A DNA stretch of 64,000 bases from Hormiphora californensis (taxonomy: Eukaryota > Ctenophora > Tentaculata > Cydippida > Pleurobrachiidae). The translations under genes were made by a program, and so were the position numbers. This document shows, in pieces, positions 1-12,378 of the stretch. The DNA lies in NCBI GenBank assembly GCA_020137815.1, contig CM035354.1, forward strand, positions 1,567,422 through 1,631,421. The letters run 5' to 3'. The notes under the pieces are model-generated. The model had not been told where the DNA came from. It did no database searches and saw only the letters and a program-made list of their open reading frames with translations. Numbering within the stretch: position 1 is the stretch's first letter; the number at the start of each line of letters is the position of its first letter.

Positions 1-1760
1 TAAACAAGACAGATATAGTTAGATAGATTCATAGATCATTTGTAAACAGTTATAGTTTGATACGGGCGGCTGGCTGTGTAACGAGTATCAGCTATACATA
101 AACACCGTATTTCACTTCCTTAATTTTCCCAATGTTCTTTGCATGCTCATAGTCTGTTTCCCGCCCCCTCCCCTCCTGCAGGCATGTAGGGGACGTTTTG
201 GAAGTACTCTGTCCTCTCCTACATGCGTGCCCTCTCTGTTCAGTTCCCCGCCCATCTCTGCTTAGTTCCCCGCCCATCTCTGTGCTGAATAAAATGCTGT
301 GTGTGTGTGTAGGATTAGTCCTGTATCACCCTGATTTGTCCTACGTACAGCATTTTATCCAGGGGCCCTGATTTGGTTTTAAAATTAACGGGATCCGGTT
401 GCCACTTTGAAGAATCTTCATTGAGTCTTTCGCAGCAGTAAGAATTCGCTTACCTAACCCATTCTTTTTTCCGACTTTCGCCGTAGTAACATGTTGTTAA
501 AACAGTAATTTTGCTTTTGAATTTTAAACAGATCAACCACTAGCAGCTGGGAATTGGAGGCAAGTTTTAAGAGAGTCTATAGAGGTTTGTAAGCTGTATG
601 CACACTAGCATTCGCAAGCACGATACACACGTCACACAGAAATACACATCCATACACTTTTTACTGATATTGTTGGGAAAATTGCGATGTCTTGAACATA
701 TATTACCTCCTGAATCACTGAATGTTGTTATACTTTGTTTTACTCCAGAAAGACACAATTATATTTTGGGTGACAAGTCCCATGTTCACAGTAAACAGTT
801 GTAGTACATGTTAATATGCTCGTTATATATTTACATGTTACGCATATAATAGTCACACACTATATTGAGAGTGCCCTGTTGTTTAAGGACCACACATGTG
901 TGTTGGGACACCTGTTGTTTGTGCTCTTATACATTCTCTCTTTCTTTATCTACCTCTCTCTTTCCCTCTCTCTTTTTCCCTCTCTCTTCTTATTATGTTG
1001 TACATGCAGAGATGAGAGATGTTAACCCTTGGCCTATACCATTACTAACATCTCAGGTCCTTTTACATTTTCACCATGAACTCGTACCTTACGGTTCACC
1101 TTGCATTGTTTTATTCATACTCTTCATCATCTTTAGACTAAGGACTTTAGTCCTTGTATAATAGTGTTGTCTTTCTTTCTCTCTTTTTTTAAGATCGATG
1201 CAAGGATGATCTACCTAGTTTTCATCGCGTCCGCCTTTTCCAAGCTCAATCTGAAGCATTTGTCTTCTGCTGTGAATGCATGTATGCTGTATAGCGGTGC
1301 AGCTTCAGGAGCTCCATGGAGAGAGATCAGTAATTGGTATCCATTATATGTAGATCGGTACACGTCCTATGCTTATACATCTGACTGCTCTTCCTATAAT
1401 AATTGGTCTCTCTCTCCCTTTCTTTCTTTCTTTCTCTCCCTCTCTCTCCCTCTCCCTCTCCCTCTATCTCTCCCTCTATCTCCTCTATTTCTCTCTCCCT
1501 TCTCTCTATGATGATAATCGTTCGCACGTGTTCCAGTTGAGTCTCAACGTGTGCACTATAACATGTACCATTTTGTATCTCCGATATATGTTCTATAGGT
1601 CTTTGCTGCATTTTGGTTGATTCCCATTATACGACACTTGTATCATTGTATAAAGCTAATCCTGTTGTTGAAGGTAGGAAGCAATTGTTTCCATGGGAAC
1701 GATACCTGGCAGTAATCGTATGAGAGTTGAATATACTACACGTCTTTCCTGAATTCCAGT
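1..1760. other. Gene-poor flank with pyrimidine tracts
   Basis: I see no exon chain here. There are short GT runs near 297-311 and long CT-rich tracts at about 935-1000, 1165-1192 and 1405-1510. The open frames across those tracts are simple-repeat translations and are not supported as genes. Confidence 0.6.
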
Positions 1761-1773
1761 AGCCATGACTACG

Positions 1774-3114
1774 CACGGCGTGCCTGGTGAAATTTTAACA
1801 CGACCTAGCATGCGACGGGAAACCACCACTTGTACGTGGTAGCTGAGGGTCTACAGAATGGCGCTACGGTGCGGGAAAAAACATTCCATTCCCTAAAATC
1901 GTTTTTTTTACTTTTATTTGATTTGGGTCAAAATTGGCTATATTAAACGTGGTCTCGAAAAATCCATAATGACTTAGCACACGAAATATGTCACCCCCAC
2001 CTATTTTTGCACGTAGAATCGATTGCCGTTGAAGTCGAATCTCTAAAATGACTGTAAAATGGTCAAAAGTTGATTTTTTACCATTTTTTGGAGGTTTTTG
2101 GCCCCTAAACCATTGAAAACGTTGAGATAGGAATTTGAAACTGGTGCCAATCGTTAAAATGGTCATTTTTCTAACAAGAACCAAGTTTTCGTGTATATCC
2201 GATTTATGGTTAGATTTGGGCAAATTGTTGAAATCTGCCAACTAGGAGAACCGTAACTTGATTTTCTTGTTTTTTGGATTTTGGCATTTTCGACAAACTT
2301 CTGATTGAAATGGTCAATCGGGACCATGCTTAAGTTGTTTATGGGACAATTTTCGACTAAAATCCAAGATTTCATACCAATCCAATAACAGATCGTTGAT
2401 TTATAGAAAATTTAAGTAGGCAAAACGGTGAAAATAAGCAAGAAAAGTTGTCATTTTGACCGTTTTGCCTACTTAAATTTTCTATAAATCAACGATCTGT
2501 TATTGGATTGGTATGAAATCTTGGATTTTAGTCGAAAATTATCCCATAAACAACTTAAGCATGGTCCCGATTGACCATTTCAATCAGAAGTTTGTCGAAA
2601 ATGCCAAAATCCAAAAAACAAGAAAATCAAGTTACGGTTCTCCTAGTTGGCAGATTTCAACAATTTGCCCAAATCTAACCATAAATCGGATATACACGAA
2701 AACTTGGTTCTTGGTAGAAAAATGACCATTTTAACGATTGGCACCAGTTTCAAATTCCTATCTCAACGTTTTCAATGGTTTAGGGGCCAAAAACCTCCAA
2801 AAAATGGTAAAAAATCAACTTTTGACCATTTTACAGTCATTTTAGAGATTCGACTTCAACGGCAATCGATTCTACGTGCAAAAATAGGTGGGGGTGACAT
2901 ATTTCGTGTGCTAAGTCATTATGGATTTTTCGGGACCACGTTTAATATAGCCAATTTTGACCCAAATCAAATAAAAGTAAAAAAAAAGATTTTAGGGAAT
3001 GGAATGTTTTTTCCCGCACCGTAGCGCCATTCTGTAGACCCTCAGCTACCACGTACAAGTGGTGGTTTCCCGTCGCATGCTAGGTCGTGTTAAAATTTCA
3101 CCAGGCACGCCGTG
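1774..3114. mobile_element. 1.34 kb near-perfect palindrome (fold-back element)
   Basis: The left arm (1774-2429) reads back almost base for base as the right arm (2459-3114), with a loop of about 15-29 bases around 2444. Both ends carry the same terminal sequence (CACGGCGTGCCTGG inward). The four bases TACG lie directly outside each end (1770-1773 and 3115-3118) and look like a target-site duplication. The arms differ by only a few substitutions, so the copy is young or kept alike by gene conversion. Mirrored 125-residue and 70-residue open frames occur in both arms. They are identical because the DNA is palindromic, resemble no transposase I know, and I do not call them genes. It is probably a non-autonomous DNA transposon of the fold-back kind. 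Confidence 0.85.
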
Positions 3115-3306
3115 TACGGTACGTTAACTTGATCATTCCTCACAATGGAAGCGGGGATTCTCTTTCTAAAATTTATACACATTTAAAGTCCCTGGCAGTT
3201 ATAGCCAGTGCTTCTCCTCTTCTTTCCCTCCAAATAGTACAGCAATTATTAATTATTCGTTGTTATTTTGTTTTTCTGTGTTCAATTATTTATCATTTTG
3301 CAGGTT

Positions 3307-6300
3307 ATGTTACCATGGTTGGTGTGTCTGGTTACCATGGTAACTGCATCTCACTACAGAGTTCCACGAGAATCCTCCAATCTCACTCATCCAACACTGA
3401 GGATAGCCCACGGTGACAACGCAGACTCAGGAGAGTTTCCCTTCGTAGTAAGTATTGTACAGATACCAAGTTGCACTCCATCCATTGGATAAAGTTTCAG
3501 TTACTCCTTCATATAAAATTCCAATACTCCTTCATAAACACATTTGTCGTCTAGGGACTACTTATCCAAGTGACGGGGTTCACGGAACTGTCCCTCTACC
3601 AAAGTATGTGTGGAGGCTCCATCATATCCAACAGGATCATCCTTACAGCAGCCCACTGTGTAATTAAGTCTACCTTGGTGGATCTCAGTGGATCGGAGAA
3701 GGTCGACGAGATATTTCACCCTCGGAATCTTCAGGTACTGAATTAATTAATTATTATTAATTATCCAAAACTTCTCATGAACTCATAGTCAGGTACTTAT
3801 CAGGTACTGCAGTACAGTGCTCCGTACTCATAAATTCTCAGCCAGAGTTAAACTCTACTTTTATTTTCTGAGACGCATGCCAGCGTACCACTATAATAAT
3901 AATTGGTGGCTCTAACTAACTATTAATATAACTAACTATTAATATAACTAACTAACTAACTGTAATTTCGAATCTTTCCACCGTTTCCTTTTAATTTTGC
4001 CTAATATACAAAAAATGGGGTACAACTGCAGTTTAACAGCATAATTTAGCAGCATAATTTAGTATTCCCAGAGAATCCTTTGACTAAGAGAATCCTCAAT
4101 AATATATTCCACGCGGGGGGAGACCCTTCCAAAATATAAATCCTCTATATTTCACGCGGGGGGAGACCCTTCCAAAATATTAATACAAATCCTCTATATT
4201 TCACGCCGGCGGAGACCCTTCCAAAATATTAATACAAATCCTCTATATTTCACGCCGGCGGAGACCCTTCCAAAATATAAATCCTTTATATATTTCAGTT
4301 TCACGCCGGGGAAACGAACCTCTTTACGGACGAGAACACAGAGGCAATTTACAACATCGTGGGGGTGATTGTCCACGAGGACTACGATGGAGAGACAATA
4401 ACCAATGATATAGCCATGTTAATTACCCAGGAAGAGATTGAAATGAGTTCTACTGTGGCGCCCATTGCCCTGCCAACCAGTTCTGATAGCTCCATGTACG
4501 ATGTAGGGTCCCCTGTTACTGTCATAGGTAATATTGATCTACTGTATGCTGTACGAGTTGCTAAAGCTTGTACCGTACATGAACTGGTCATTTTACCACG
4601 CAGAGAACCCAACCCGGAGTTCGGGACGCCATGGTAACCATGGAGTTCGGGGCGCTAGATAGCTATTAGGGGTTGCTATGTGTCTAGATATAGCTATTCA
4701 TTGAATTCCAGGTTGGGGAAAACTGAGGACGGGGAGACGACTCACCTTGATAACCATTGTAGCCATGGTAACCATGGTAACCATGTTTGCATTTCAGGTT
4801 GGGGTACCACAGAGGACGGAGAGACGACTCACCTTCTACAGAAGTTGGAGTATTCATTCCCTGGTATGGAAGCATGTAAGGCAGCGTATGCCACTGGTAT
4901 GATTGAGGACGGGATGGTGTGTACAGGAGAGAAGCCAATGACACAAGAACATAGTGGCACCGGGGATTCAGGTGTGTTTGTTTGTGTGTTTGTTTGTTCG
5001 ATTTGTTTGTTTGTTTGTGTGTTTGTTCGATTTGTTTGTTTGTATGTGTGTTTGTTCGATTTGTTTGTTTGTGTGTTTGTTTGTTTGTATGTTGGTTTAT
5101 TTGTTTGTGTGTTTGTTTGTTTGAGACCGGTGCTTTATGTACATATTATCACGGATTATAGGGTATCATGCGGCAGTGCAAAATCTAGCCATTTCTTGTT
5201 GAGACTTTTTCAAACGTGGGGTGCGGCTGAGTCGAGTGGTTTAGTGCCATTTTGGAAAACCGCCAGTGACGGGGGCGCCACTGACGCACAATTATTAGAC
5301 TGGGTCTCTCTGGGATTTAACCGGATTCTCCCCTCTCTGCGGGGAATTATTTTAAATACCTGCCAGGCCAATGCTCGATAACCGCTGTTCTCGCGTGAAA
5401 TGAAAATAGGGTCAATGCTCTGACTAGACAGTAAAGATTCGTGTTAATTGCAAGGTGTACCTTTGTAACCATGGTAACCATGGTAACCATGGGTATATTT
5501 CAGGTGGTCCTCTCTTCACCAAGAAGGACGGTGACTGGATGCAGTTAGCGCTGGTAACCATGGTAACCATGTGTGTATTTCAGGTGGTCCTCTCTTCACC
5601 AAGAAGGACGGTGACTGGATGCAGTTAGCGCTGGTGAGCTGGGGTCCAGAAAGCCAAACCCACTCCAGCTATGATGTAAATACTGATGTCCTCTATTACA
5701 AAGATTGGATCTCAACCCACATGGACGCGTGAGTAACCATGGCAACCATGGTGATTTCATTTCGGTCGCCTTGGTTTTTATGAAAATGGTAACCATAGTA
5801 ACCATAGTAACCATGGTACAATAATTTTAGAGCGTTCACTGAGTATGTTGATACTAAGACGGCGACTGATACCACGCAGGAGGTGATTCTAATAGGATCC
5901 CTACGAAACTACCTTTACAAAACGGTTACCATTACTCCTGCGGATTCCTTGAAATTTACCCAGATAAGTGAGTTACTTTGATTTGGAAGCTTGTTAAATC
6001 CAGAATATAAGTGAGTATTTAAATTGTTAACGAGTTCTACAGGATAGAAATAACAGCTATAGTTAAGTTATGCGACATGCTGAGTAGTTTAACTCAGCCA
6101 AATTAGCAGTCGAGACTAAACTACACAAAAATAACAAATCGTATTTTCTAAAACCCATGGAGGAGTTGATTTATTAAGCTAATCACTATCAATATTATAC
6201 AGCGATAACAGAGGGAGAGATGAATGAGTACGACTTTATAATTATCTATGATGGTGTGGACGTTGTGACCGACCAAATGCTGGCAATGCTAACAGGAACA

Positions 6301-7207
6301 ATCACAGACAAAACTTTCACCGCAACCTCTAACAAGGTGATATCTTTATGAAGGAGCATTTGAAATGAAAACAAATTAAAGAGCAAGACATCTTGTGGCG
6401 AAGTTACATGGCGTCATACTTTAGGTACGCAGGAAAGAGTGCCATTCCCTCCTACCTCTCGAATCCTCTCCTAGAACTTCGTCGGGGTGTTCCGTTGACA
6501 GGTGTTCTCCAAGTGGTGTCTTGTTGTTGCCCATCCGGGAACTATTTTCGTTCCATTTTCGTGTCATACTTTAGAAATCATTAACAACTTCATGTTTGTT
6601 TCAGGGCCTTACACTTGTCATAATGACGGGAAAGTATGGTGAATCAGATGGGTTCACATTTCAATTCAAGCAAGTGGCTGAAAGGGGGACCTCAACCAAC
6701 TTGGAATGCAGTCAAGGGTAATCAATTCTCCATGACGTTATGCTAATTGAGGCTCTATTATAAATAACTATAGATACAGATATAATGACATCCGAATAGT
6801 CCAGAAGTTTCCAATTTTACTCCTTCATAAAATACCGTATCTAACTGCTCCTTTATAAACAATGCCCGTTTCTAGGTATACAGCGTGTGGAGATAAGTAC
6901 TATTGTATACACGATGATTTGGTCTGTGATGGGAGCGAATACGGTGACTGTAAGTTCTACTACTATAGGATATATTTCAACACGGCATTTTATCCTCCAA
7001 AAACAACTAACAAGATGTGGTCAGAGTTTCTAATTCGAAATTGTTTTCCTAAACGCAGGTTATGATGCATTGGATGAAAATAACTGTGGAAGTAACAACA
7101 ATAACAATAACAATAACAATGGTGATGGTAAAAACTCTGCAGACTCGATACATAGCTCTGTACTATTGACACTGATTCTAGCAGTTTTTAGAACTTTAGT
7201 TTATTAG
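3307..7207 (+). CDS. Secreted or anchored trypsin-like protease with CUB and LDLa domains
   Basis: Ten exons join in phase: 3307-3447, 3555-3734, 4299-4527, 4798-4971, 5584-5728, 5831-5967, 6203-6336, 6605-6717, 6876-6949, 7059-7207 (491 residues). A short hydrophobic leader is followed by the activation region RIAHG and an S1 peptidase domain with His81 (TAAHC), Asp144 (NDIAM) and Ser241 (GTGDSGGP). A CUB-like domain follows (YDFIIIYDG in exon 7), then one LDL-receptor class A module with six cysteines across exons 8-10. The end is an Asn-rich spacer plus a hydrophobic tail (SVLLTLILAVF) that suggests a GPI signal or membrane anchor. The position equivalent to trypsin Asp189 is His235, and both cysteines of the usual 191-220 disulfide are absent, so specificity is unlikely to be tryptic. 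An alternative upstream start (3268, non-ATG) is less likely. The domain order is clear; exon 1 and the start are least certain. Confidence 0.88.
4085..4298 (+). repeat. Tandem repeat derived from the exon 3 splice acceptor region
   Basis: About five imperfect copies of a unit containing ATTTCACGCCGG and GAGACCCTTCCAAAATAT run straight into the true acceptor of protease exon 3 at 4298/4299. That exon itself begins TTTCACGCCGGGG. The array therefore looks like stuttered copies of the exon edge. Confidence 0.75.
4711..4797 (+). repeat. Duplicated 5' edge of protease exon 4 plus TGGTAACCA tract
   Basis: 4711-4745 repeats the start of exon 4 (4798 onward: GGTTGGGG, then GAGGACGGAGAGACGACTCA) with a few changes. 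The two copies are separated by GGTAACCAT-type repeats. The upstream copy has an acceptor-like CCAG before it but no matching donor, so I treat it as a decoy exon fragment. Confidence 0.7.
4972..5124 (+). repeat. TTTG/TGTG microsatellite in protease intron 4
   Basis: A long run of TTTG-type tetranucleotides starts right at the exon 4 donor. The donor itself (GTGTGTTT) is part of the microsatellite, so repeat-length change could affect splicing. Confidence 0.8.
5216..5400 (+). other. tRNA-like or SINE-like segment in protease intron
   Basis: GTGCGGCTGAGTCGAGTGG at 5219-5237 resembles the start and A box of a serine/leucine-type tRNA. A B-box-like GGATTTAACCGG follows near 5310. The spacing and poor stem pairing do not fit a working tRNA. 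The segment ends near a CCAATGCTC motif that recurs in the window. I read it as a possible tRNA-derived SINE relic. Confidence 0.3.
5496..5583 (+). repeat. Duplicated 5' part of protease exon 5
   Basis: Positions 5501-5553 are an essentially exact copy of 5581-5633: acceptor CAG, then GTGGTCCTCTCTTCACC and on through GCAGTTAGCGCTGG. The first copy continues into GGTAACCATGG repeats rather than the rest of the exon, so only the second copy makes the GGPLF protease segment. Confidence 0.85.
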
Positions 7208-7291
7208 CATAATCGATATCATGTGATTTTGTACAAAAGTAAATCTTGTTTTGTGTGGGGGGGTTGGATTTTACAGAGAGAGTTTAAGTTT

Positions 7292-7297
7292 AATAAA
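7292..7297 (+). terminator. AATAAA polyadenylation signal of the protease gene
   Basis: AATAAA lies 85 bases after the TAG stop at 7205-7207, a normal place for a 3' end signal. Confidence 0.55.
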
Positions 7298-8106
7298 AGT
7301 TTAATTGAAACTGTATAAAGCATTCAAAGTTATAGTGTGCTTTGTTATTTTAGCCGTTTTAAGGGGTTATATTTTTGTGTGTGATCAGATATATCTGTTG
7401 GTTACTGTCAAGTGGTGTGTATGTGTTGATTTTTTATAGCTTTCAGACTTTTCTTACCTTCAATAAAAACAGACTTGTAGTTCTATAATAGGAGATTATC
7501 TTGCGGGGTGTGGGTAGGGAGGGTCGAACAAAATATTCTCTGCATGCAGGAGCTACGAGACCAAATGAGAAAACTGCAGCCCAGTCGGAGCAAGGAGGAG
7601 GGAGGGTCGAACAAGGCAAATGATAAAACTGCATCCCAGTGGGAGCATTGAGCAAGGATCTGTTATGTTCTAACCCTTCTAAACCATCCTTTACATGGGT
7701 AGAGAGAGAGGGTTGTTGAGTAAGGGGTGGAGGACAACAGGGGGAGAGAGAACAAGGATCTGCATAGTAATCTCTGCTGCTGCAGTGCAGTGGGCAAGTT
7801 TTTTTACGTCATGTCTTGAAATGACGGCCGGTACTATACATTATAACATCCGGAGGGAGAAAACTAAACTTCCTCATTGATATGCAGCTCTAATAAACAA
7901 TCAACCGATCCTTATTATTTCTATGCACCGAACAGAACATTTCTCTCTATCGAGTGGTAGGCACATGTTGTATTGTTCATACTATTATTAACAGCACAAG
8001 GCATGCATGTTGTAATTGTACGAGCTCCTCATGTCACCCTACACTCTTTTATCACACAAACCCGGGGCAGCCCTCACATGATACACACCGTACTACTACT
8101 AGTATT
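7298..8106. other. Intergenic spacer between protease and GH5 genes
   Basis: No supported gene. A GGGAGGGTCGAACAA motif recurs near 7515 and 7600, with related flanking sequence. The 3' part presumably holds the promoter and 5' leader of the next gene, but I see no convincing TATA box. Confidence 0.5.
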
Positions 8107-10413
8107 ATGATACACCTTTGCTTTGTCCTCTTCCTTCTAACTGCCACCACCCATGGTCTGGATCCCCTGCGGGTCCGATCTGATGGCCATTTTGTGGACC
8201 CCGCTGGCAGGGTGGTCCTTCTACACGGCTTCAATGTGGTAGTAAAACAGTTTCCCTGGTACAGTGAGGACTTGTTCAACACAACTCTACTCGCAAGATA
8301 CAAGGAATGGGGCTTCAATGTGGTCAGGTTGGGCACCATGTGGAGTGGAGTGGAGCCTGATCAGCAGGGCGTCTACAATGAGACATATCTGGGCATTATA
8401 AAGGAGCAGGTGGAGCTACTGGAACAACACGGTCTGTACGTCTTCCTGGACATGCATCAGGATGTTCTAGAGAGTCGGCTGGGGACCTATAATGGTGTAC
8501 CAGGGTGGGTTGCTGATAAACTACCCCGGTCATCCAAACACCCATATCCCTGGCCATTTGGTGACACATCCCACTTTAAAGGGGGAGGATGGGCTCTCCA
8601 GTACCTCACTAAAGATGCTGGTTTAGCATTCCAGGGTCTCTATAACAATGCTAACGGAACCCAGGACAACCTAGCTGCATTCTGGAGGAAGGTAGCTGAG
8701 ACCTTTGTGGGTATGGACAGTGTGATGGGGTACGAGCTGATAAACGAGCCTTGGGCGGGTGATGTGTTTTCCAGACCGTCCCTCTTTGAGCCGGGTGTAG
8801 CCGGGAGACACAACCTCTTCCCCATGTATGAGAAGATAGCTGCAGCGATAAGAGAGGTAGATACATTATTATTAATTAACATGTCACCTCCTCCCCCCAC
8901 GTGGTGAGCTGTATTAGCATGTCGCCTCCTCCTCCCCAAGTGGTGAGTTGTATTAACATGTCGCCTCCTCCCCCCCTACCCCAGGTAGATAACGAGACCA
9001 TTATCATGACAGAACCGGTTACCTGGGGTGTCGTACTAAACGGTAAGCATCCCTTCGTGTTGATCACCTCTCTAGAGGCTTCGTCAATTACCGCAGGAGT
9101 TATAAGTGTGACTGCATCACCAACCCTTCGTGGAATCATTTTAGCATCTTGAAACACATCAGCAAATCAAATTTGAATATTATACACCCAACTTCCGACT
9201 ACCGACCCTACTAGGTAAAAGTGCGGGTACGGGATTTGAAGGAGTCCCTGGTGGGCCGGATTATAGAGACAGGAGTGTTCTCTCCTACCACCTGTATTGC
9301 TGGGGTAGACCAGGTGACCACGACCCTCTGAAACCTCTACAGAGGGTGGTTTGTGAGGACTTTCTGGCACGGGATGTCTTCAAGGTAAAGGGGTGGGGTG
9401 GGGGAGGTTGGGGTGGGAGAGGGGCGGGGTGGGGAGGGAGAGGGGTGGGGGAGGGGCGGGTTTGTGAGGACTTTCTGGCACGGGATGTCTTCAAGGTAAG
9501 GAGAGGGGTGGAGGAGGGTCGGGTTGGGTGAGGGGCGTGTTGGCCATTGGGGTGGGCGGGGTGGGCCATGGGGTATAATGTTCCAGGTATCTGTCTGGGA
9601 GTGGGGTGGAGGGATGGGAGTGTCTTCCAAGTATGCATAATATCCAGGGTGGAGGCGGTCTTTCGACCAACTGATTCGTATCATAGTCGCTGTAATTCTA
9701 TTGATTTTGTCACAAATCACGGTGTGAAGTGTTGCCTTGATCCTTGCTTTACCCTCTCTAACAAACATTGTGAAGGCTAGGGCTAGAAGATATGGTTGTC
9801 ACTGTTTATAACTTTATCCCCACTGCAGGTAGCCCAAGAGGAGGCCCGTAGGACGGGAGGGGGACGGTTCCTCACCGAGTTTGGGGAGTGTGACCCGGAC
9901 GGGAGGAAGAACTCATCAGACACGGTCATGTGTGAAACAGCACTGAACCTGGCAGACCAACATCTCGCATCATGGACCTACTGGGATTCTGACTTCAGCA
10001 AGGATCCTGCAGCGGCATCTCCATCACCATGGCAACTAGAAGAAGATGCATCATCATCACCATGGCAACTAGAAGGAGCTGCATCTTCATCACCATGGCA
10101 ACTAGAGAGTTCAGGGAAGTGGGAGGGTGTGAGGGTATTTGCGAGGTGTTACCCCCAGTTCACAGCCGGTACACCCACCTACCTCAGTTGGAGTGTGGAC
10201 TCAGCATCAATGGTCCTTGAGTTCCAGATAGACCCCACCATCACCCGGCCAACAGTTATCGTCACCCCAATGTTACACTACCCGGATGGGCTTCATGTCT
10301 CGGTGTCAGCGAACTTGAAATACACAGTTGATCGAGGAGAGGTATATGTTTACTCAAAGACAGGGGTGGGGGCAGGTGAGGTGGGTAAAGTTGCCATAGC
10401 CAGGATAGGTTGA
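8107..10413 (+). CDS. Endoglycoceramidase-like glycoside hydrolase (GH5)
   Basis: Four exons join in phase: 8107-8856, 8985-9042, 9215-9384 and 9829-10413 (520 residues). The start at 8107 gives a signal peptide (IHLCFVLFLLTATTHG), so the protein is secreted or lysosomal. The GH5 catalytic barrel follows, with general acid/base Glu214 in YELINEPW and nucleophile Glu343 in FLTEFGE. Other family marks are LLHGFNVVVK, DMHQD and SYHLYCWG. The C-terminal part is the small beta domain expected of endoglycoceramidases. This family releases intact glycans from glycosphingolipids. Within exon 4 three near copies of SSSPWQLE are inserted just after the WTYWDSD motif. Endoglycoceramidase activity is inferred from family resemblance; substrate cannot be read from sequence. 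Confidence 0.88.
9461..9500 (+). repeat. Duplicated 3' edge of GH5 exon 3
   Basis: This copies 9350-9390, including the exon end GATGTCTTCAAG and its GTAAGG donor. It lies in the following intron within a GGGGTGGGG-rich tract. Use of the second donor would add the G-rich spacer to the mRNA. Confidence 0.8.
10015..10110 (+). repeat. In-frame coding minisatellite (SPWQLE repeats)
   Basis: Three copies of a 33-30 base unit containing TCACCATGGCAACTAGA lie in the reading frame of the GH5 gene and encode SPWQLE each time. The CCATGGCAAC core resembles GGTAACCATGG repeats that litter nearby introns. Confidence 0.85.
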
Positions 10414-12378
10414 TGCGAGAAATACGGTCAGAGCATTGGCCTGACAGTTGAAAAGAATGGACTAGAGACAGATGATATTACTATTATGTGTATTATTATC
10501 ATTCTGTGTGTAGGATGGCTCAAGATAAACATGAGCCCCGTTTGGTAAATTTCGATTGTAAATTGTGTTCAGATATTCCTTGTTATATCCGAAAACATAT
10601 TTGATAAGTCATGTTGCAATGTTCCATAATGGAAACTAAACTCTTCATATCGGGAAGTAATTTTGATATCTCCTTCTGGTGCTGATATACACTCACACGC
10701 CCTCTGTAACAACAGATGAATGGGGAATCTCACATATACAACATACTCTTCCTGCTACACTGCAATATGTTTAACTTCCCTCGAATGTGTACCAGTGTAA
10801 CTTCCGTGGAAGGGAGCTAGCAGTGGGAAGTATCAAATCAAATCACATTACCTACCTACATGTACACCCAAACGCCGCTAATTTGTCGACTGTCGAATAG
10901 CACAGCGTCTTGTACATATATTCCCTCTTCAAATATATTGGTATGCACATTACTTTTGAAGTTTTGGTTTTTGTGATTCTGTACAGTGGTGGAGATCATC
11001 TAATGCACAATACCATGTGTTTAATTATTGGTCAATCAGTCCTTGGAAGTATAGTAGTCATTAGCCCTTGTGTGTGTGGGATAAATTAGCACGCAACGGA
11101 ATTCTCTTTTCCTCACACTAGAATTCTCCTCTCTTTTCTCCCTCACTCACACTTTAGAATTCTTCTCTCTCAACAACTCTCTTGAGCTAGCTGCTTCCAC
11201 TCATTAACCCTCGCATATATATGACACTGTGTGGGTGTGTGTGTGTGTGTGTGTCGTATACCTCTCGTACTTCCACCCACTTGCTGTCGTTGGGGAGCAG
11301 CGTTCCCTAGATCTCACAATTCTCTCCACTGTGTGTGTGTGTGTGGACAGTATTTGCTGGAAGCTCCTTTGAAAATGTTCAGAATCCAATATCATGATAT
11401 TCCACTTTACTGTTTGTGTGTAAGGCTGCGATCTATTAGGGCGATTTATTCGGGCTCCCCTTTTGAGCCCCCGTAATCCCGTGTAATCCCCCGTGTTAGG
11501 AATTCGGTCCGCCGCCCGCCGGTCTTTTTTATATGATGTTTTGCTAACGTTAATTAGCAACGTCCTATTATCTCTTATCTTGTTTATTATCATTTATATC
11601 AAATCTATCAAATCTATCATTCTTTGTTCTTGCTAGCATGGCCCCCGGGCCGTTTTAAAAGCTTTCTTCGTTATATATTGTAGCCCTAAGTTATAAAATT
11701 TTCGACTCTTAGAGAAACGAGCTAGCTTGCTAATGTCTGCACACTCTCCCCCACCAGTCACCACTAGTAATTGTAGTTGTAGTTGTACCGGTTGTACGTT
11801 CTACATTCATCCGTCTGCAGAGCAAATATTGTTCACCAATCACAACTATACACGTGTCTCTCAACTGCAGGGCAGATGTTGTTACATCAACATTCGACGT
11901 TCACCCACATCCAGTGACCACTGACCAGCTCTACCCGGCATATCGTTCTACCTCATTCAGTTTGAACTGTGTGTGTTCTGCTTTGCTACATAGTATGCTG
12001 CTCATACGATGCATGCTCTCTCTCACAGCTTGAATTTGGGATAAATTAGCTGCTGTAATTGCACTTCCTTCTCTTTCTCTGTATATTCTCGTATGTTCTC
12101 TACCCTCTCATTCTTTCTCTCATATTATTTGATCTGCTGCATCTTTCTTTCCTCCATTCTATTATTCCCCGATCTATCATTATATATTCTAATATTATCT
12201 TCGTGATTTCTCTGATTTCAATTCGCATCCAGTTTTTCCATAACCCATTATTTCTGGTATTGCCGGGTATAATTCGTCTTTTGTTATGCTTTATCTCGAA
12301 TAAGTCTAAGATCATTTTACCACTTATAACTTTTGCTTTATATTAACTGAGTAGTTAGTAGTAGTTGAACGACACGAC
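10414..12378. other. Intergenic region between GH5 and TIR-galectin genes
   Basis: No supported gene. It holds GT microsatellites at about 11228-11257 and 11328-11345, CT-rich stretches near 11100-11180 and 12060-12180, and a CAGAGCATTGGCCTGAC motif at 10431-10450. The 5' leader of the next gene should be in the last few hundred bases. Confidence 0.5.

Noticed and set aside
1864-3024. Pair of 125-residue frames as possible genes
   Set aside because: They are mirror images imposed by the palindrome. No recognisable transposase motifs are present.
5216-5300. Functional tRNA gene
   Set aside because: The A-box-like start is good, but stems and the T arm do not pair, so it is at most a tRNA-derived relic.
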